Shown piece by piece: positions 1 through 10,506 of a stretch of DNA of 64,000 nucleotides (position 1 is its first letter; each line of letters opens with the position of its first letter). The DNA lies in assembly GCA_032433765.1 (NCBI GenBank), contig JAVIAB010000092.1, positions 35,825,316 through 35,889,315 on the forward strand, in the 5' to 3' direction. The stretch comes from Megaustenia siamemsis (Eukaryota; Mollusca; Gastropoda; Stylommatophora; Ariophantidae). A program made the position numbers and the translations under genes. The notes below the pieces were generated by a model. That model saw nothing but the letters and a program-made list of their open reading frames with translations. It ran no database searches and was not told where the DNA came from.

Positions 1-150
1 AACTGGAAAAATTGAGGGACGAAGAGATAGAGGGAAGCAAAGAGAAAAAATAACAGACAGCTTAAGAGAATATCTTGGCAGAAGGTATATCATCATTTTT
101 TGGCCATGTGATGAGAATAGAACAGGAATGTATTCTATACATATATAGTT
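1..150 (+). repeat. LINE 3'-end fragment
   Basis: The first bases translate in one frame to a basic Gly-Arg-Arg-Asp-Arg-Gly-Lys type stretch. This stretch recurs near the 3' end of the endonuclease/reverse-transcriptase LINE fragments at 1200-1375 and 36230-36400. Only the extreme C-terminal coding part is left, with broken frames. It is identified by likeness to those copies inside the window and is otherwise too short to classify. Confidence 0.45.
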
Positions 151-525
151 TGTGACGGCATGAGCTGATGAATTGTAGTGGTCAATGTCTTGATATAAGA
201 GACCAAAGAAAGTATGAGAGCTGTACATCTGATGTCCACGTATATTGATTTCAAGAGTTTCTTCATCATTGTAATTCATCAGTTTTTACTTTGACTTGAA
301 GAGATGAGTTATGTGTTCCTGTCCTTGTATCGTGTAATAACATGTCACTAGTCCTGTGATGTTAAATGTGTTGAATCTGTGTCGCTGAAATACCGCAAAA
401 GATGAAAAAATATTGCTGCTCATGTTAGTTTGACCAAGACGAACTAAACTTGGGTTACAGTGGGCACATTCATAAAACAATATAAACTGTAATGAGCAAG
501 AAGAGAATTAAGATCTAGCAGAGAG
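151..525. other. intronic or flanking sequence, nothing recognised
   Basis: AT-rich DNA without a supported gene. The only ORF (286-480, minus) has no recognisable domain and no support from splice sites. The host gene's upstream exons are not visible here. Confidence 0.4.
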
Positions 526-700
526 AATTAATAGAGCTGCTTGCACAAAACAGAGACAAATGGTGAAATTTGATAAAATATCTTTAAAAGAATTGAAAAC
601 TGCTAGAACTAAAATTCAGATAAGAGAAGGTGTATCTTGGTCTACGCCCTATGGGCCGGCTACGGCTCGAAAGGTCAATAGATAGATAGAGAGAATTAAG
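526..700 (+). repeat. 3' end of a LINE with (GATA)n tail, copy 1
   Basis: This stretch matches, in the opposite orientation, 3452-3600 and 42845-43000. It ends in the same 3' signature (TACGGCTCGAAAGGTCAATA) followed by GATA repeats. The longer copy at 42833-43265 translates on its minus strand to a reverse-transcriptase C-terminal tail, so this is read as the 3' terminus of that LINE family. Confidence 0.6.
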
Positions 701-779
701 AGAATATAAACATTATATCCGTCACCTAAACACACGCCTAAGATTCATTAAATACTAATATGTTGAATAAAACTCAAGA

Positions 780-1375
780 CCACTAAATATATGGGCAACT
801 AATATGTTGATATCATCAGAAGATACACCACAGAAGTAAAAAGCAGAATAGCTCAGGCCAAAATGTCATTTAAAAAAATAAAAAATATATTATGCAACAA
901 ATCTATGTCAATAGAAGTGTCAAAGAAAGTTCATCGGTGCTATACAGAACCAATTCTGACATATGGAAGCAAATCATGGACAGTAGACAAACAAATGAAA
1001 AGACGATTAGAGGCCACAGAGATGGGATTTCTCAGAAGAATGTTGAAAGTTCCCTGGACAGCTAAAAAGACCAATGAGGAAATTCTCAAAGAGGCGAACA
1101 CTAAAAGGGAACTCCTAAACAACATCAGAAAGAAACAATGAACATTTTTCAGGCACATCATGTGAAGAGTTTGAATACTTGGTTACAAGTGGCAAAAAAA
1201 AAAAAAAGGGAAAGAGAGATCACGGACGACAAAGAGAGAAAATACTGGATAGCTTGGTGTCATGGCTTGGAAAACGGTCAACAATAGAATTGATACGATG
1301 CACGTTAGATAGAAGAAGATTGTGGAGGGCATAATCGCCTACGCCAACCGGTATGGCACATGACGATGATGAATA
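780..1375 (+). pseudogene. LINE reverse transcriptase C-terminal remnant
   Basis: An open stretch at about 863-1138 encodes the C-terminal tail of the animal LINE family usually annotated as endonuclease-reverse transcriptase. It includes the YGSKSWTV and FLRRMLKVPWTAKKTNEE motifs that follow the catalytic domain. The catalytic YADD box is absent, the copy is 5' truncated, and the frame breaks near 1140. It continues in other frames to an ending about 1370 (…LITYAS-like in related copies). Sister copies are at 32600-33240, 35890-36420 and 43305-43745 (minus). It is a dead fragment in an intron or the 5' flank of the DCST-like gene. Confidence 0.75.
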
Positions 1376-1592
1376 TATTGAACACAACTCTAATATCACA
1401 AGATATTCGGGCAACTAATATGTTGAACAGAACTCAAGATCACTAAATATATGGGCAACTAATAGGTTGAACAGAACTCAAGATCACTAAATATATGGGC
1501 AACTAATATGTTGAACAGAACTCAAGATCACTAAATATATGGGCAACTAATATGTTGAACAGAACTCAAGATCACTAAATATATGGGCTAGA
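1376..1592. repeat. 44-bp tandem repeat
   Basis: About four to five copies of a unit containing AATATGTTGAACAGAACTCA and CACTAAATATATGGGCAACT lie head to tail. A diverged copy stands apart at 755-810, before the LINE fragment. The LINE may therefore have inserted into a pre-existing array. Confidence 0.8.
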
Positions 1593-1850
1593 TATTCCGA
1601 TTGTTTACGATGAATAATGATATCGTATGACAGGGAACAGACGATTATGTTCACTTTCGTGCGGTTTCACCTTATGTCTTTTGGCGTGTGCTGAAACTGC
1701 TATGATGGGGCTACAGCTACCTTGTTTGTATGGAAGATGAGATAGTAATTCGGATGATTCCACTGGCACGGGCGGTGGAGCAATTATGGATTTTAATTCG
1801 TTTGCAATGATACCGGGGCCTTCCATAACCATAACCATAACTGTATACAG
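1591..1850. repeat. dispersed repeat (SINE-like) ending in CCATAA repeats, copy 1
   Basis: About 255 bp closely match 30650-30906 from the shared start (ATTCCGATTGTTTACGATGA) to the shared end (GGGGCCTTCCATAACC) and a short CCATAA tail. Minus-strand ORFs (77 codons here) are not preserved in the second copy, so it is treated as non-coding. Two copies show that it is dispersed. I do not recognise the family. Confidence 0.7.
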
Positions 1851-2009
1851 ACGTGTACATTATCAGTGATTTACTGAAACCATCGATTTACGTATTTATT
1901 TATCTCCTGAAAGCAGCTACTCTAATTGATTTCTCACTTTGTGACGATGACTGCCAACGAACCCAAACAGCAATGAACAATGGGTCTCTGTTGACTCCTA
2001 TCATCATCA

Positions 2010-2655
2010 TCATTGAGTGCCGTCTCCGCAACGAAGGTTGGCTACCATGGAGCGCCATTCTGCTCTATCTCTTGCTTTGATGGTGCAGGTTGTCATCGGT
2101 TGATTTGTCCATCTTTTGATGTTACTCGTCCATGTTAATCTTGGTCTGCCTCTGCCTCTTTTACCTTGTATTTTCTCCTCCAGGATTACTTTCAGTAGGC
2201 TGTTGTGTCTTTTAACATGACCCAAGAATCGCATTTGTCTTGTTCTAATTGTGTTGAGAAGTTCTCTTTTCATTTTTAGTTGTGTTAAGACTTCATCGTT
2301 TGTTTTCTTTTCCTTCCATCCAATTCTACCTATTCTTCTATATATCCACATTTCAAAGGCTTCAATTCTCTGTTCTGTTTTCTTGTCTAATGTCCATGTT
2401 TCAGCACCATATAGGAATATTGAGAAGATGTAACATTTTGCTATTCTTAGTTTTAGCTCTGGTGTTATTTGTTTTGATGTTAGTATGTCCTTCATGACAT
2501 TAAAATTACTTTTTGCCATTCCTATTCTTTTGTTTATTTCAGTTGTACATTTTCCATCACTGGTTATAGTATGTCCAAGGTAGTTATAGTTCTGAACTGT
2601 CTCAAGGTCTATTCCTTCAATTTTGATATCCACTTGTGGGTTTTGAGTATTTTCT
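2010..2655 (-). pseudogene. LINE reverse transcriptase C-terminal fragment (5' truncated)
   Basis: A 207-codon open frame without an initiating ATG covers the end of a reverse transcriptase and its tail. Visible landmarks are NYLGHTITSDGKC (thumb entry), LYGAETWTLDKK, FEMWIYRRIGRIGWKEK and RQMRFLGHVKR. The catalytic palm is missing because the copy is truncated near 2650. It is less decayed than the other LINE tails here, so it is a younger insertion or a different subfamily. It ends 150 bp before the first visible exon of the DCST-like gene, on the opposite strand. Confidence 0.8.
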
Positions 2656-2786
2656 TACAACACTCTCCTATAACAACCTATGACTCCTATAACAAACTCT
2701 AACACACATAACGTTGACTAATGTTTCCAATAAAACAGATTGATATAAATGTAAGATTTATTGAGCTGTCTTTGGTTTATTGATAG

Positions 2787-2961
2787 GAAGATGTTGCATT
2801 ACATAAGACTGTTTGCCGACGAACTGAGAAAAGCTTTTAATGCACTTCTGAGAGCTGTGAAGGAGATCTTGTCCATGATAGGAAAAGTGTTTAAATGGCT
2901 AGCAAGTATAGTCGACGTTTGCAATGAAAGAATGGGGGCACCTTACCGGAAATGTAAAAAG
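2787..2961 (+). CDS. DCST1/DCST2: DCST-like gene, exon 1 of the visible part
   Basis: This is the first recognisable exon of a DC-STAMP domain-containing protein (DCST1/DCST2, sperm-fusion and E3-ligase type membrane proteins). The acceptor is TTGATAG|GAAG and the donor AAAAAG|GTAAGC. It enters with one base of a split codon, then 58 codons, and leaves in phase 0. The peptide is amphipathic (RLFADELRKAFNALLRAVK … GKVFKWLAS … CNERMG). It ends with Cys and Lys residues that lead directly into the next exon. Earlier exons with the N-terminal membrane helices must lie upstream of the window. DCST1 and DCST2 cannot be separated here. Confidence 0.75.
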
Positions 2962-3207
2962 GTAAGCAAGTGGCAAATGTACATTGAGACAACCTAAGGA
3001 CAGACATAGATCTCCAACAAACAGTTACGTATATAAGGACAACCTGAGGCCAAACTTACATCTATTGTCTATACAAACAGATATATGCAACCGAACAATC
3101 TGAGTTGAGGCTAGTCAGATATTTATACACAAACAAATATACATATGTGAAAGAATGTATGATCAGACACAAACCAATAACAACAATTAAGTTTATACCA
3201 GATCATA

Positions 3208-3451
<244 letters not shown>

Positions 3452-3770
3452 TGACCTTTCGAGCCGTAGCCGGCCCAAAGGGCGTAGACCAAGATACTCC
3501 TTCTCTTATCTGAATTTTTGTTCTAGCAATTTTCAATTCTTTTAAGATATTTTATCAAATCTCGCCATTTGTCTCTGTTCTGTGCAAGCAGCTCTATCTC
3601 ATTGAGGGAGCCGAATCCTGCTGCTCTTGCCTATCTCATCAATGTTCTTCTCAGTGTCTCTCTGGGTCTTCCTCTTTTTCTCTTACCTGTTGTTTCGCAT
3701 ATGAGGGCTTGCTTTGCTATTCGGTTATTATCTCTTCTCATCAGAGATAATGTATAGTACATCAGACTAT
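3452..3770 (-). repeat. 3' end of the (GATA)n-tailed LINE, copy 2
   Basis: On the minus strand this reads into the same sequence as 42845-43130: the LINE C-terminal coding end (RDKWRDLIKYL-like residues) and then the TACGGCTCGAAAGG terminus and GATA tail. Frames are broken. It shares its terminus with 526-700. Confidence 0.65.
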
Positions 3771-3799
3771 AGTTCTAGCTTGTTTAATGTTGTGCATTA

Positions 3800-4085
3800 A
3801 TACACGATCCCGTGTGTTACCGGGGCCTCATTATGAGGGAGGTAAAGAATAGTGACACTGTGACCTTCCAGGCATGTCGTAAGAGACGACTAAGGAGGTT
3901 GATCGATGGCTTGACAAGCTGTCATTGTAAAAAGTATTGTTATGGAAACAGCGCCATAGATTTTAGATCAGTAATCTCTGCAATATGTGCCCTTTTGGCA
4001 CGCAAGGTTTCTGTTTTTGAGATTATGGTTCTGCCCTATGTGCCATCTTCGGCTCGAAAGGACAATAGATAGATAGATAGATTAA
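3800..4085 (+). repeat. SINE-like repeat with a (GATA) tail
   Basis: This repeat contains ACCTTCCAGGCATGTCGTAA and GAGACGACTAAGG, a kind of box seen in invertebrate SINEs. It ends with GGCTCGAAAGGACAATA followed by GATAGATAGATAG. The end is almost the same as the 3' terminus of the GATA-tailed LINE copies, which would be expected for a SINE mobilised by that LINE. Family identity is inferred. Confidence 0.5.
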
Positions 4086-4309
4086 TACACGACACTAAAC
4101 AATGCAGATAATGCAGTTGACGTCTGCTTTTGATAAAATAATTGATAAGTTTAAGATTAATGAAACAAAAACTGCTCGTGCAGGACTGATAAGTTCAAAA
4201 GTAGACTGTAGCAAAGCGAAAATGGGTGAGGTGAAGTGGAGACGCTGATGACTTCTCAACTAAGTAATACACAATATTCAACAGTTAACAAGTACTGAGA
4301 CCTGATAAT

Positions 4310-4560
4310 CTACTTTGAGCTTCTTTGATAGCATTTCTGTTATAACGTCTGTCATATCGTAGTGGTCTAGAAGTAATCCGTTCATTTCCGGAAAGGAAGG
4401 TAGCGGGTTCGATTCCATAACACGCGGTTGGAGTTTTCACTTCGAATCCGTGTTTTCTTCGTGACTTTATCCTTCCCTGATATCTGAGTAGTGAGATCCA
4501 ATGTCTAGACATCTCGGATAACGGCAATAAACTGGAGGTTCTATAGAGTACATGGCGGTT
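4310..4560 (+). repeat. tRNA-headed SINE, short reference copy
   Basis: A tRNA-like head has an A-box-like GTAGTGGTCTAGAAG and a B-box-like AGCGGGTTCGATTCC. A body with GTGACTTTATCCTTCCCTGA and GAGATCCAATGTCTAG follows, then a tail with CTCGGATAACGGC. The same segments in the same order are found spread over 7345-20410, where two minisatellites and a Polinton separate them. This copy shows the unexpanded state. Confidence 0.6.
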
Positions 4561-4734
4561 AAAGTTTAAAAGAATTGGCTAAAAATTTGATCGCAGCCAG
4601 GACAAAGATTGATAAGCAAATCTGTCAAAGCCGAAAACGGATATGTTGAGCTGAAAGTGCAGAAATGATGGTTTTGCCATAAACTAGCCACTCAAAGCAT
4701 TCAAATCCACTTAATGAGTTAAGACTAAGAAGAA

Positions 4735-5165
4735 GAGCCAAGGGTAATGGTCTTATCTTTCCAAATAGCTTCTAGCCTTGCAATGGCTGCTTTAATTTAT
4801 GCTATTCTAGCCGATATTCCAGGTTTCGAGCCTTCATCGCTGACAGTTGATTCTTTTTAACAAATGATCTACATGCCATATTCACCGGATGTTTGTTCTA
4901 TTCGTAATATCAGGTCTGTTAGTTCTTGTTCTCTTCCTACCAAACCATTGATGTCATGAGCAAATCGCATGTTGATCTAATAGAAATAAGGACAATGCTC
5001 TCAATGTCTTCTAAAGCATTTTTCATGTTTCTTTTCAAGGCGATAGTAAGTAAGATAGGGGAGAGTTAAGCAACCCAGTCGAACTTCAAATGTTGTTCTG
5101 AACCATTTCCCTCGGTTTCCGTTGATAAGGCCTGCGCTTAATACATAAATGAAGTGTGCTTTTCT
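4735..5165 (-). pseudogene. LINE reverse transcriptase remnant (palm region)
   Basis: Minus-strand translation in broken frames gives a VR.GC-like box, then MRFAHDINGLVG. The latter corresponds to the catalytic F/YADD box of a non-LTR reverse transcriptase, with the first catalytic Asp replaced by His. A thumb-like region follows. It is badly decayed and cannot be active. It lies in the intron before the exon at 5409. Confidence 0.6.
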
Positions 5166-5408
5166 GGCGGCGCGCAGTTCCGGTACATTCCCACTCGCAT
5201 TCCCCCTTTCGCTTCAAGATTTGAGATTTATTTCACTAACAGTTTTTTTCCCTTGCTCCAAGAAAACACACACACACACTCATAAACCTCAAACATTTCA
5301 TCTGCTGAAAGGGATTTAGCTTCCATGAAGATGTCAAACGTGATATGATATATGTTTTTGGGAAGAGTAACTTATAGTCCTAGTCAATGAATGGTTTTTT
5401 AATTGCAG

Positions 5409-5567
5409 GCTTTTGATGATGCATACGACAGGTGCAGGGACGCGTTGGGATTTTTTAAGTTTTTGTGTTTCATAGTGGACCTGGTGAGCAACATTTGCCA
5501 CATCGTCAGGATCGGTGAACTCTTGTGCCTGATAATGTCTGCCGTCAAAGATCTCATTCTGGAAAAG
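5409..5567 (+). CDS. DCST1/DCST2: DCST-like gene, exon 2 of the visible part
   Basis: The acceptor is TTTAATTGCAG|GCT and the donor GAAAAG|GTACGT. It has 53 codons in phase 0 on both sides. The peptide has a Cys-rich start (DDAYDRCRDALGFFK) followed by a hydrophobic, probably membrane-associated segment with further Cys residues (LCFIVDLVSNICHIV … ELLCLIMSAV). Cys-spaced loops next to membrane helices are typical of DC-STAMP family ectodomains. Continuity with the neighbouring exons in one frame supports it. Confidence 0.75.
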
Positions 5568-6024
5568 GTACGTCATTGTCTTCATTAGAACAATCAACTA
5601 CTTACAATGTAGGAATGAACGTAAAATCAGTTTGTATGAATGAAAACACAAATAAAACAATCTGCAGAGGTTAGAAAATCAATAATGTCAGATTAATACG
5701 CTGCCTTGTTATCGTGCCTTTTTTCTCGTAATACTGGGATCTTAACAACAGAACTGCGGCGAAATATACAATCATTTGATGCTGTGGTAAGGTAGGGGAT
5801 GTCATCTTTATACATTACATGTAAAGAGGTCTAACATAGAGTCTAAACATAGAACCTAACATCTAAGTCACTTTAGTCACAGAAAATATAACACGAATCA
5901 CCCTAGATCATGCGTTACTTCACTTGTATGCGATGAATGTAGACAATTATGATTGGTTAGTTCTACTGCACCAGTCATTGTTTACAAATGTAAAAGGGGT
6001 AAATAGGTCAATTTTGTGTTTCAG
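5568..6024. other. intron, no gene seen
   Basis: AT-rich intron. Around 5820-5950 there are weak, diverged likenesses to the 53-bp minisatellite unit that follows exon 3. No ORF or RNA gene is supported. Confidence 0.5.
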
Positions 6025-6134
6025 GTTGGTCCTCCTGTGATGGCAAAGATCGACGACATAAAGGAAATGTTTTATTTTAACGTCACCATCAATTATCATT
6101 TCCATTATAACATGAACCAGTCGAAACCATACGC
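6025..6134 (+). CDS. DCST1/DCST2: DCST-like gene, exon 3 of the visible part
   Basis: The acceptor is TTGTGTTTCAG|GTT and the donor TACGC|GTAAGT. It has 36 codons plus two bases, completed by the first base of the exon at 21450. The peptide (VGPPVMAKIDDIKEMFYF, then NYHFHYNMNQSK) resembles the extracellular loop of DCST proteins, where an aromatic/Asn-rich stretch precedes the second half of the domain. NVT and NQS form potential N-glycosylation sites. The end of this exon together with its splice donor seems to be the source of two 53-bp minisatellites in the following 15.3-kb intron. Confidence 0.75.
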
Positions 6135-6720
6135 GTAAGTCTCTGCAGTCATAGAATACACAACATGAAACATTCTAACCCAGAAATATAGGTCGCTACA
6201 GTAATAAAATATAGAACATGAACCAGTCTAGACCATACGAGCAAATCTCTGTTGTTGTGTAATGTACAGTGTGAATCAGTCTAGATCATTCACGTGAAGC
6301 TCTGAAGACAACATGAACCAGTCTAGACTATGTACATAAGTCTCTATATTCATAGTGTGTGCAACATGAAACAGTCTAAACTATGTACATAAGTCTCTAT
6401 ATCATATCCATAGTGTGTACAACATGAAACAGTCTAGACTATGTACATAAGTCTCTATATTCATAGTGTGTACAACATGAAACAGTCTAGACTATGTACA
6501 TAAGTCTCTATATTCATAGTGTGTACAACATGAAATAGTCTAAACTATGCAGGTATGCAATTTCAATCATACAGCTTAAAACAATCCAGATCTTAGAAAG
6601 GAGTCTTGCCACTCATAGAAAAAAAATACAAACTTGACCATACACATAAGACTCATATAATAATAAAAACAACAGGAATCTAGAAATGTATGTAGAAATA
6701 CGTCGCTTTACTCATAGAAC
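6105..6720. repeat. 53-bp minisatellite derived from the exon 3 splice-donor region (left array)
   Basis: Degenerate tandem copies carry an AACATGAACCAGTCTAGAC core followed by TACATAAGTCTCTATATTCA. The first unit is the exon 3 end itself (ACCAGTCGAAACCATACGC, then GTAAGTCTCTGCAGTCAT). Later units have ATAAGT where the real donor has GTAAGT. The best-preserved copies lie at 6300-6540. A related array is at 20700-21235, at the other end of the same intron. Confidence 0.8.
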
Positions 6721-6723
6721 ATA

Positions 6724-6994
6724 GGGAGCCGTGATAGCTCAGTGGTTAGTGAACTGGACTACAAAGGACAAGGGGTAGGGTTCGATCCCAACCGACGGCT
6801 TCCGGGTTCACCCAGCCTTAAATGGGTACCGGATTTTTTTCTGGGAAAGTAAAGCAGCACGGGCGTAATACCGACCACATTACCACAAAAATCATGTGCT
6901 GAAGGTCTGTAAAATATAGGGTCACTAACACCATATTTCCTTATACGCCACTTGGCGTGACGGGGGTACTTTACTTTTTTTTTTTTTTTTTTTT
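6724..6994 (+). repeat. tRNA-headed SINE, full-length copy
   Basis: The head starts GGGAGCCGTGATAGCTCAGT (A box) and has GGGTTCGATCCCAACC (B box). The body holds CCCAGCCTTAAATGGGTACC. The conserved end is ATACGCCACTTGGCGTGACG followed by TACTTTACTTT and a T-rich tail. At least nine full or partial copies of this family occur in the window. It interrupts the diverged edge of the 53-bp minisatellite. Confidence 0.85.
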
Positions 6995-7095
6995 AACTCA
7001 TAGAGCATACAAGAGGAATCAGTCAAGATCATGCGATGGATGCTCCACTTATGTGCGATGAATATAGCATTTTAAAAAGCCTAAACAATTACAAA

Positions 7096-7233
7096 GGGTG
7101 TCCGGTTAGCGCAATCGATAGGCGGTTGGCTTACCACGGCAACAGCCGGGGTTCGTACCCTGGGTCACTAACACCATATTTCCATATACGCCACTTGGCG
7201 TGACGGGGGGTACTTTACTTTACTTACTTACTT
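7096..7233 (+). repeat. SINE with a different tRNA head on the same tail
   Basis: The 5' part (GTCCGGTTAGCGCAATCGAT … CCGGGGTTCGTACCC) is a tRNA-like head clearly different from that of the 6724 copy. The 3' part (CACTAACACCATATTTCC, then CGCCACTTGGCGTGACGG and TACTTTACTTT) is the same tail. This is a shared-tail SINE subfamily. Confidence 0.75.
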
Positions 7234-7344
7234 GAACAATTACAAAGTAGTGACTCTAGTACAACAGATATAGAACAGTTGAGACATTACAAGTGGTTAA
7301 CTCATGTTGTAGAGAGATGTGTATGTGGGGGGGGGGGGGGGGGG

Positions 7345-7432
7345 GGGGAGGATGGTCTAAGGCTACCACGATTGGATAAGAAGGTTGCGGGTTCAATTCC
7401 ACCACAGACTTTGGGAATTTTTCAAAAATATG
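7345..7432 (+). repeat. 5' head of a SINE split by minisatellites
   Basis: ATGGTCTAAGGCTACCACGA and GGTTGCGGGTTCAATTCC align with the head of the SINE at 4310-4560. A run of about 20 G precedes it. The matching body is found only after 9520, and the tail only after 20340. Confidence 0.6.
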
Positions 7433-9520
7433 TGGCTTCTGTGTGGCTTCTGTGTGGCTTCTGTGTGGCTTCTGTGTGCCTTCTGTGTGCCTTCTGTGTG
7501 ACTTCTGTGTGGCTTCTGTGTGCCTTCTGTGTGGCTTCTGTGTGACTTCTGTGTGGCTTCTGTGTGACTTCTGTGTGGCTTCTGTGTGACTTCTGTGTGA
7601 CTTCTGTGTGACTTCTGTGTGGCTTCTGTGTGACTTCTGTGTGGCTTCTGTGTGGCTTCTGTGTGACTTCTGTGTGGCTTCTGTGTGACTTCTGTGTGAC
7701 TTCTGTGTGACTTCTGTGTGGCTTCTGTGTGGCTTCTGTGTGCCTTCTGTGTGGCTTCTGTGTGACTTCTGTGTGGCTTCTGTGTGACTTCTGTGTGGCT
7801 TCTGTGTGACTTCTGTGTGACTTCTGTGTGGCTTCTGTGTGACTTCTGTGTGGCTTCTGTGTGACTTCTGTGTGGCTTCTGTGTGACTTCTGTGTGACTT
7901 CTGTGTGCCTTCTGTGTGACTTCTGTGTGACTTCTGTGTGCCTTCTGTGTGCCTTCTGTGTGACTTCTGTGTGGCTTCTGTGTGGCTTCTGTGTGACTTC
8001 TGTGTGGCTTCTGTGTGACTTCTGTGTGGCTTCTGTGTGGCTTCTGTGTGCCTTCTGTGTGCCTTCTGTGTGACTTCTGTGTGGCTTCTGTGTGGCTTCT
8101 GTGTGGCTTCTGTGTGGCTTCTGTGTGACTTCTGTGTGGCTTCTGTGTGCCTTCTGTGTGCCTTCTGTGTGGCTTCTGTGTGCCTTCTGTGTGACTTCTG
8201 TGTGGCTTCTGTGTGACTTCTGTGTGGCTTCTGTGTGGCTTCTGTGTGACTTCTGTGTGGCTTCTGTGTGGCTTCTGTGTGACTTCTGTGTGGCTTCTGT
8301 GTGACTTCTGTGTGACTTCTGTGTGCCTTCTGTGTGGCTTCTGTGTGACTTCTGTGTGGCTTCTGTGTGACTTCTGTGTGGCTTCTGTGTGACTTCTGTG
8401 TGGCTTCTGTGTGGCTTCTGTGTGACTTCTGTGTGGCTTCTGTGTGGCTTCTGTGTGACTTCTGTGTGGCTTCTGTGTGACTTCTGTGTGACTTCTGTGT
8501 GCCTTCTGTGTGGCTTCTGTGTGACTTCTGTGTGGCTTCTGTGTGACTTCTGTGTGGCTTCTGTGTGCCTTCTGTGTGGCTTCTGTGTGGCTTCTGTGTG
8601 GCTTCTGTGTGGCTTCTGTGTGACTTCTGTGTGGCATCTGTGTGGCTTCTGTGTGGCTTCTGTGTGACTTCTGTGTGCCTTCTGTGTGGCTTCTGTGTGA
8701 CTTCTGTGTGGCTTCTGTGTGACTTCTGTGTGGCTTCTGTGTGGCTTCTGTGTGGCTTCTGTGTGGCATCTGTGTGGCATCTGTGTGGCTTCTGTGTGAC
8801 TTCTGTGTGCCTTCTGTGTGGCTTCTGTGTGGCTTCTGTGTGGCTCCTGTGTGGCATCTGTGTGGCTTCTGTGTGGCTTCTGTGTGCCTTCTGTGTGGCT
8901 TCTGTGTGCCTTCTGTGTGACTTCTGTGTGGCTTCTGTGTGACTTCTGTGTGGCTTCTGTGTGGTTTCTGTGTGGCTTCTGTGTGACTTCTGTGTGCCTT
9001 CTGTGTGGCTTCTGTGTGACTTCTGTGTGGCATCTGTGTGGCTTCTGTGTGCCTTCTGTGTGGCTTCTGTGTGGCATCTGTGTGGCTTCTGTGTGACTTC
9101 TGTGTGGCTTCTGTGTGACTTTTGTGTGGCTTCTGTGTGGCTTCTGTGTGACTTCTGTGTGGCTTCTGTGTGACTTCTGTGTGGCTTCTGTGTGGCTTCT
9201 GTGTGGCTTCTGTGTGACTTCTGTGTGACTTCTGTGTGGCTTCTGTGTGCCTTCTGTGTGACTTCTGTGTGGCTTCTGTGTGGCTTCTGTGTGGCTTCTG
9301 TGTGGCTTCTGTGTGGCTTTTGTGTGACTTCTGTGTGCCTTCTGTGTGGCTTCTGTGTGGCTTCCTGTGTGACTTCTGTGTGACTTCTGTGTGGCTTCTG
9401 TGTGGCTTCTGTGTGGCTTCTGTGTGGCTTTTGTGTGACTTATGTGTGCCTTCTGTGTGCCTTCTGTGTGGCTTCTGTGTGGCTTCTGTGTGACTTCTAT
9501 GTGGCTTCTGTGTGGCTTTA
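7432..9520. repeat. 11-bp minisatellite, about 190 units
   Basis: This is an unbroken array of the unit TTCTGTGTGNC, where N is G, A or C and almost every other position is constant. Rare other variants are GGCATC, GGTTTC, GGCTTT and one GGCTCC. The unit length is not divisible by three and contains no stop codon. Long ORFs (up to 551 codons) therefore open in all minus frames, encoding the same HTEATQKSHRS-like peptide; they are artefacts. It lies inside the SINE whose head is at 7345. Confidence 0.97.
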
Positions 9521-10506
9521 CTCTCGTCCGGCCTCTGGATAGTTAGATCCGATGTCTAGCCTTCTCTCTGGATAGTTAGATCCGATGTCTAGTCCTCTCT
9601 CTGGATAGTTAGATCCGATGTCTAGCCCTCTCTCTGGATAGTTAGATCCGATGTCTAGCATTCTCTCTGGATAGTTAGATCCGATGTTTAGCCCTCTCTC
9701 TGGATAGTTACATCCGATGTTTAGCCTTCTCTCTGGATAGTTAGATCCGATGTCTAGCCTTCTCTCTGGATAGTTAGATCCGATGTCTAGCCTTCTCTCT
9801 GGATAGTTAGATCCGATGTCTAGCCTTCTCTCTGGATAGCTAGATCCGATGTCTAGCCTTCTCTCTGGATAGTTAGATCCGATGTCTATCCTTCTCTCTG
9901 GATAGTTAGATCGATGTCTATCCTTCTCTCTGGGTAGTTAGATCGATGTCTAGTCCTCTCTCTGGATAGCTAGATCCGATGTCTAGCCTTCTCTCTGGAT
10001 AGTTAGATCCGATGTCTTTCCTTCTCTCTGGATAGTTAGATCGATGTCTACCCTTCTCTCTGGGTAGTTAGATCCGATGTTTAGTCCTCTCTCTCGATAG
10101 CTAGATTCGATGTCTAGCCTTCTCTCTGGATAGCTAGATCCGATGTCTAGCCTACTCTTTGGATAGCTAGATCCGATGTCTAGGCTTCTCTCTGGATAGT
10201 TAGATCCGATGTCTAGCCATCTCTCTGGATAGTTAGATCCGATGTCTAGTCTTCTCTCTGGATAGTTAGATCCTATGTCTAGCCCTCTCTCTGGATAGTT
10301 AGATTCGATGTCTAGCCTTCTCTCTGGACAGTTAGATCCGATGTCTAGCCTTCTCTCTGGATAGTTCGATCCTATGTCTAGCCCTCTCTCTGGATAGTTA
10401 GATCCGATGTCTAGCCCTCTCTCTGGATAGTTAGATCCGATGTCTAGCCTTCTCTCTATATAGTTAGATCCGATGTCTAGCCTTCTCTCTGGATAGTTAG
10501 ATCCGA
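9521..10506. repeat. 33-bp minisatellite (left side), interrupted by a Polinton
   Basis: About 29 units carry CTCTGGATAGTTAGATCCGA and TGTCTAGCCTTCT. The unit equals the body of the SINE at 4310-4560 (GAGATCCAATGTCTAG), so it is an expansion of SINE sequence. The array is cut at 10506 by the Polinton terminus and resumes at 19886 with a diverged unit type. Confidence 0.95.

Noticed and set aside
6724..6800. true tRNA genes at this and similar sites (7096, 31903, 41525, 42520)
   Set aside because: A- and B-box-like parts are present, but they continue into SINE bodies and tails, and the cloverleaf is incomplete by eye.
7256..9493. ORFs of 533-551 codons (HTEATQKSHRS repeats) and Trp/Leu/Cys-rich ORFs on the other strand
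   Set aside because: They are forced by an 11-bp unit without stop codons. All frames are open, variation does not respect codons, and no start context, signal or domain is present.
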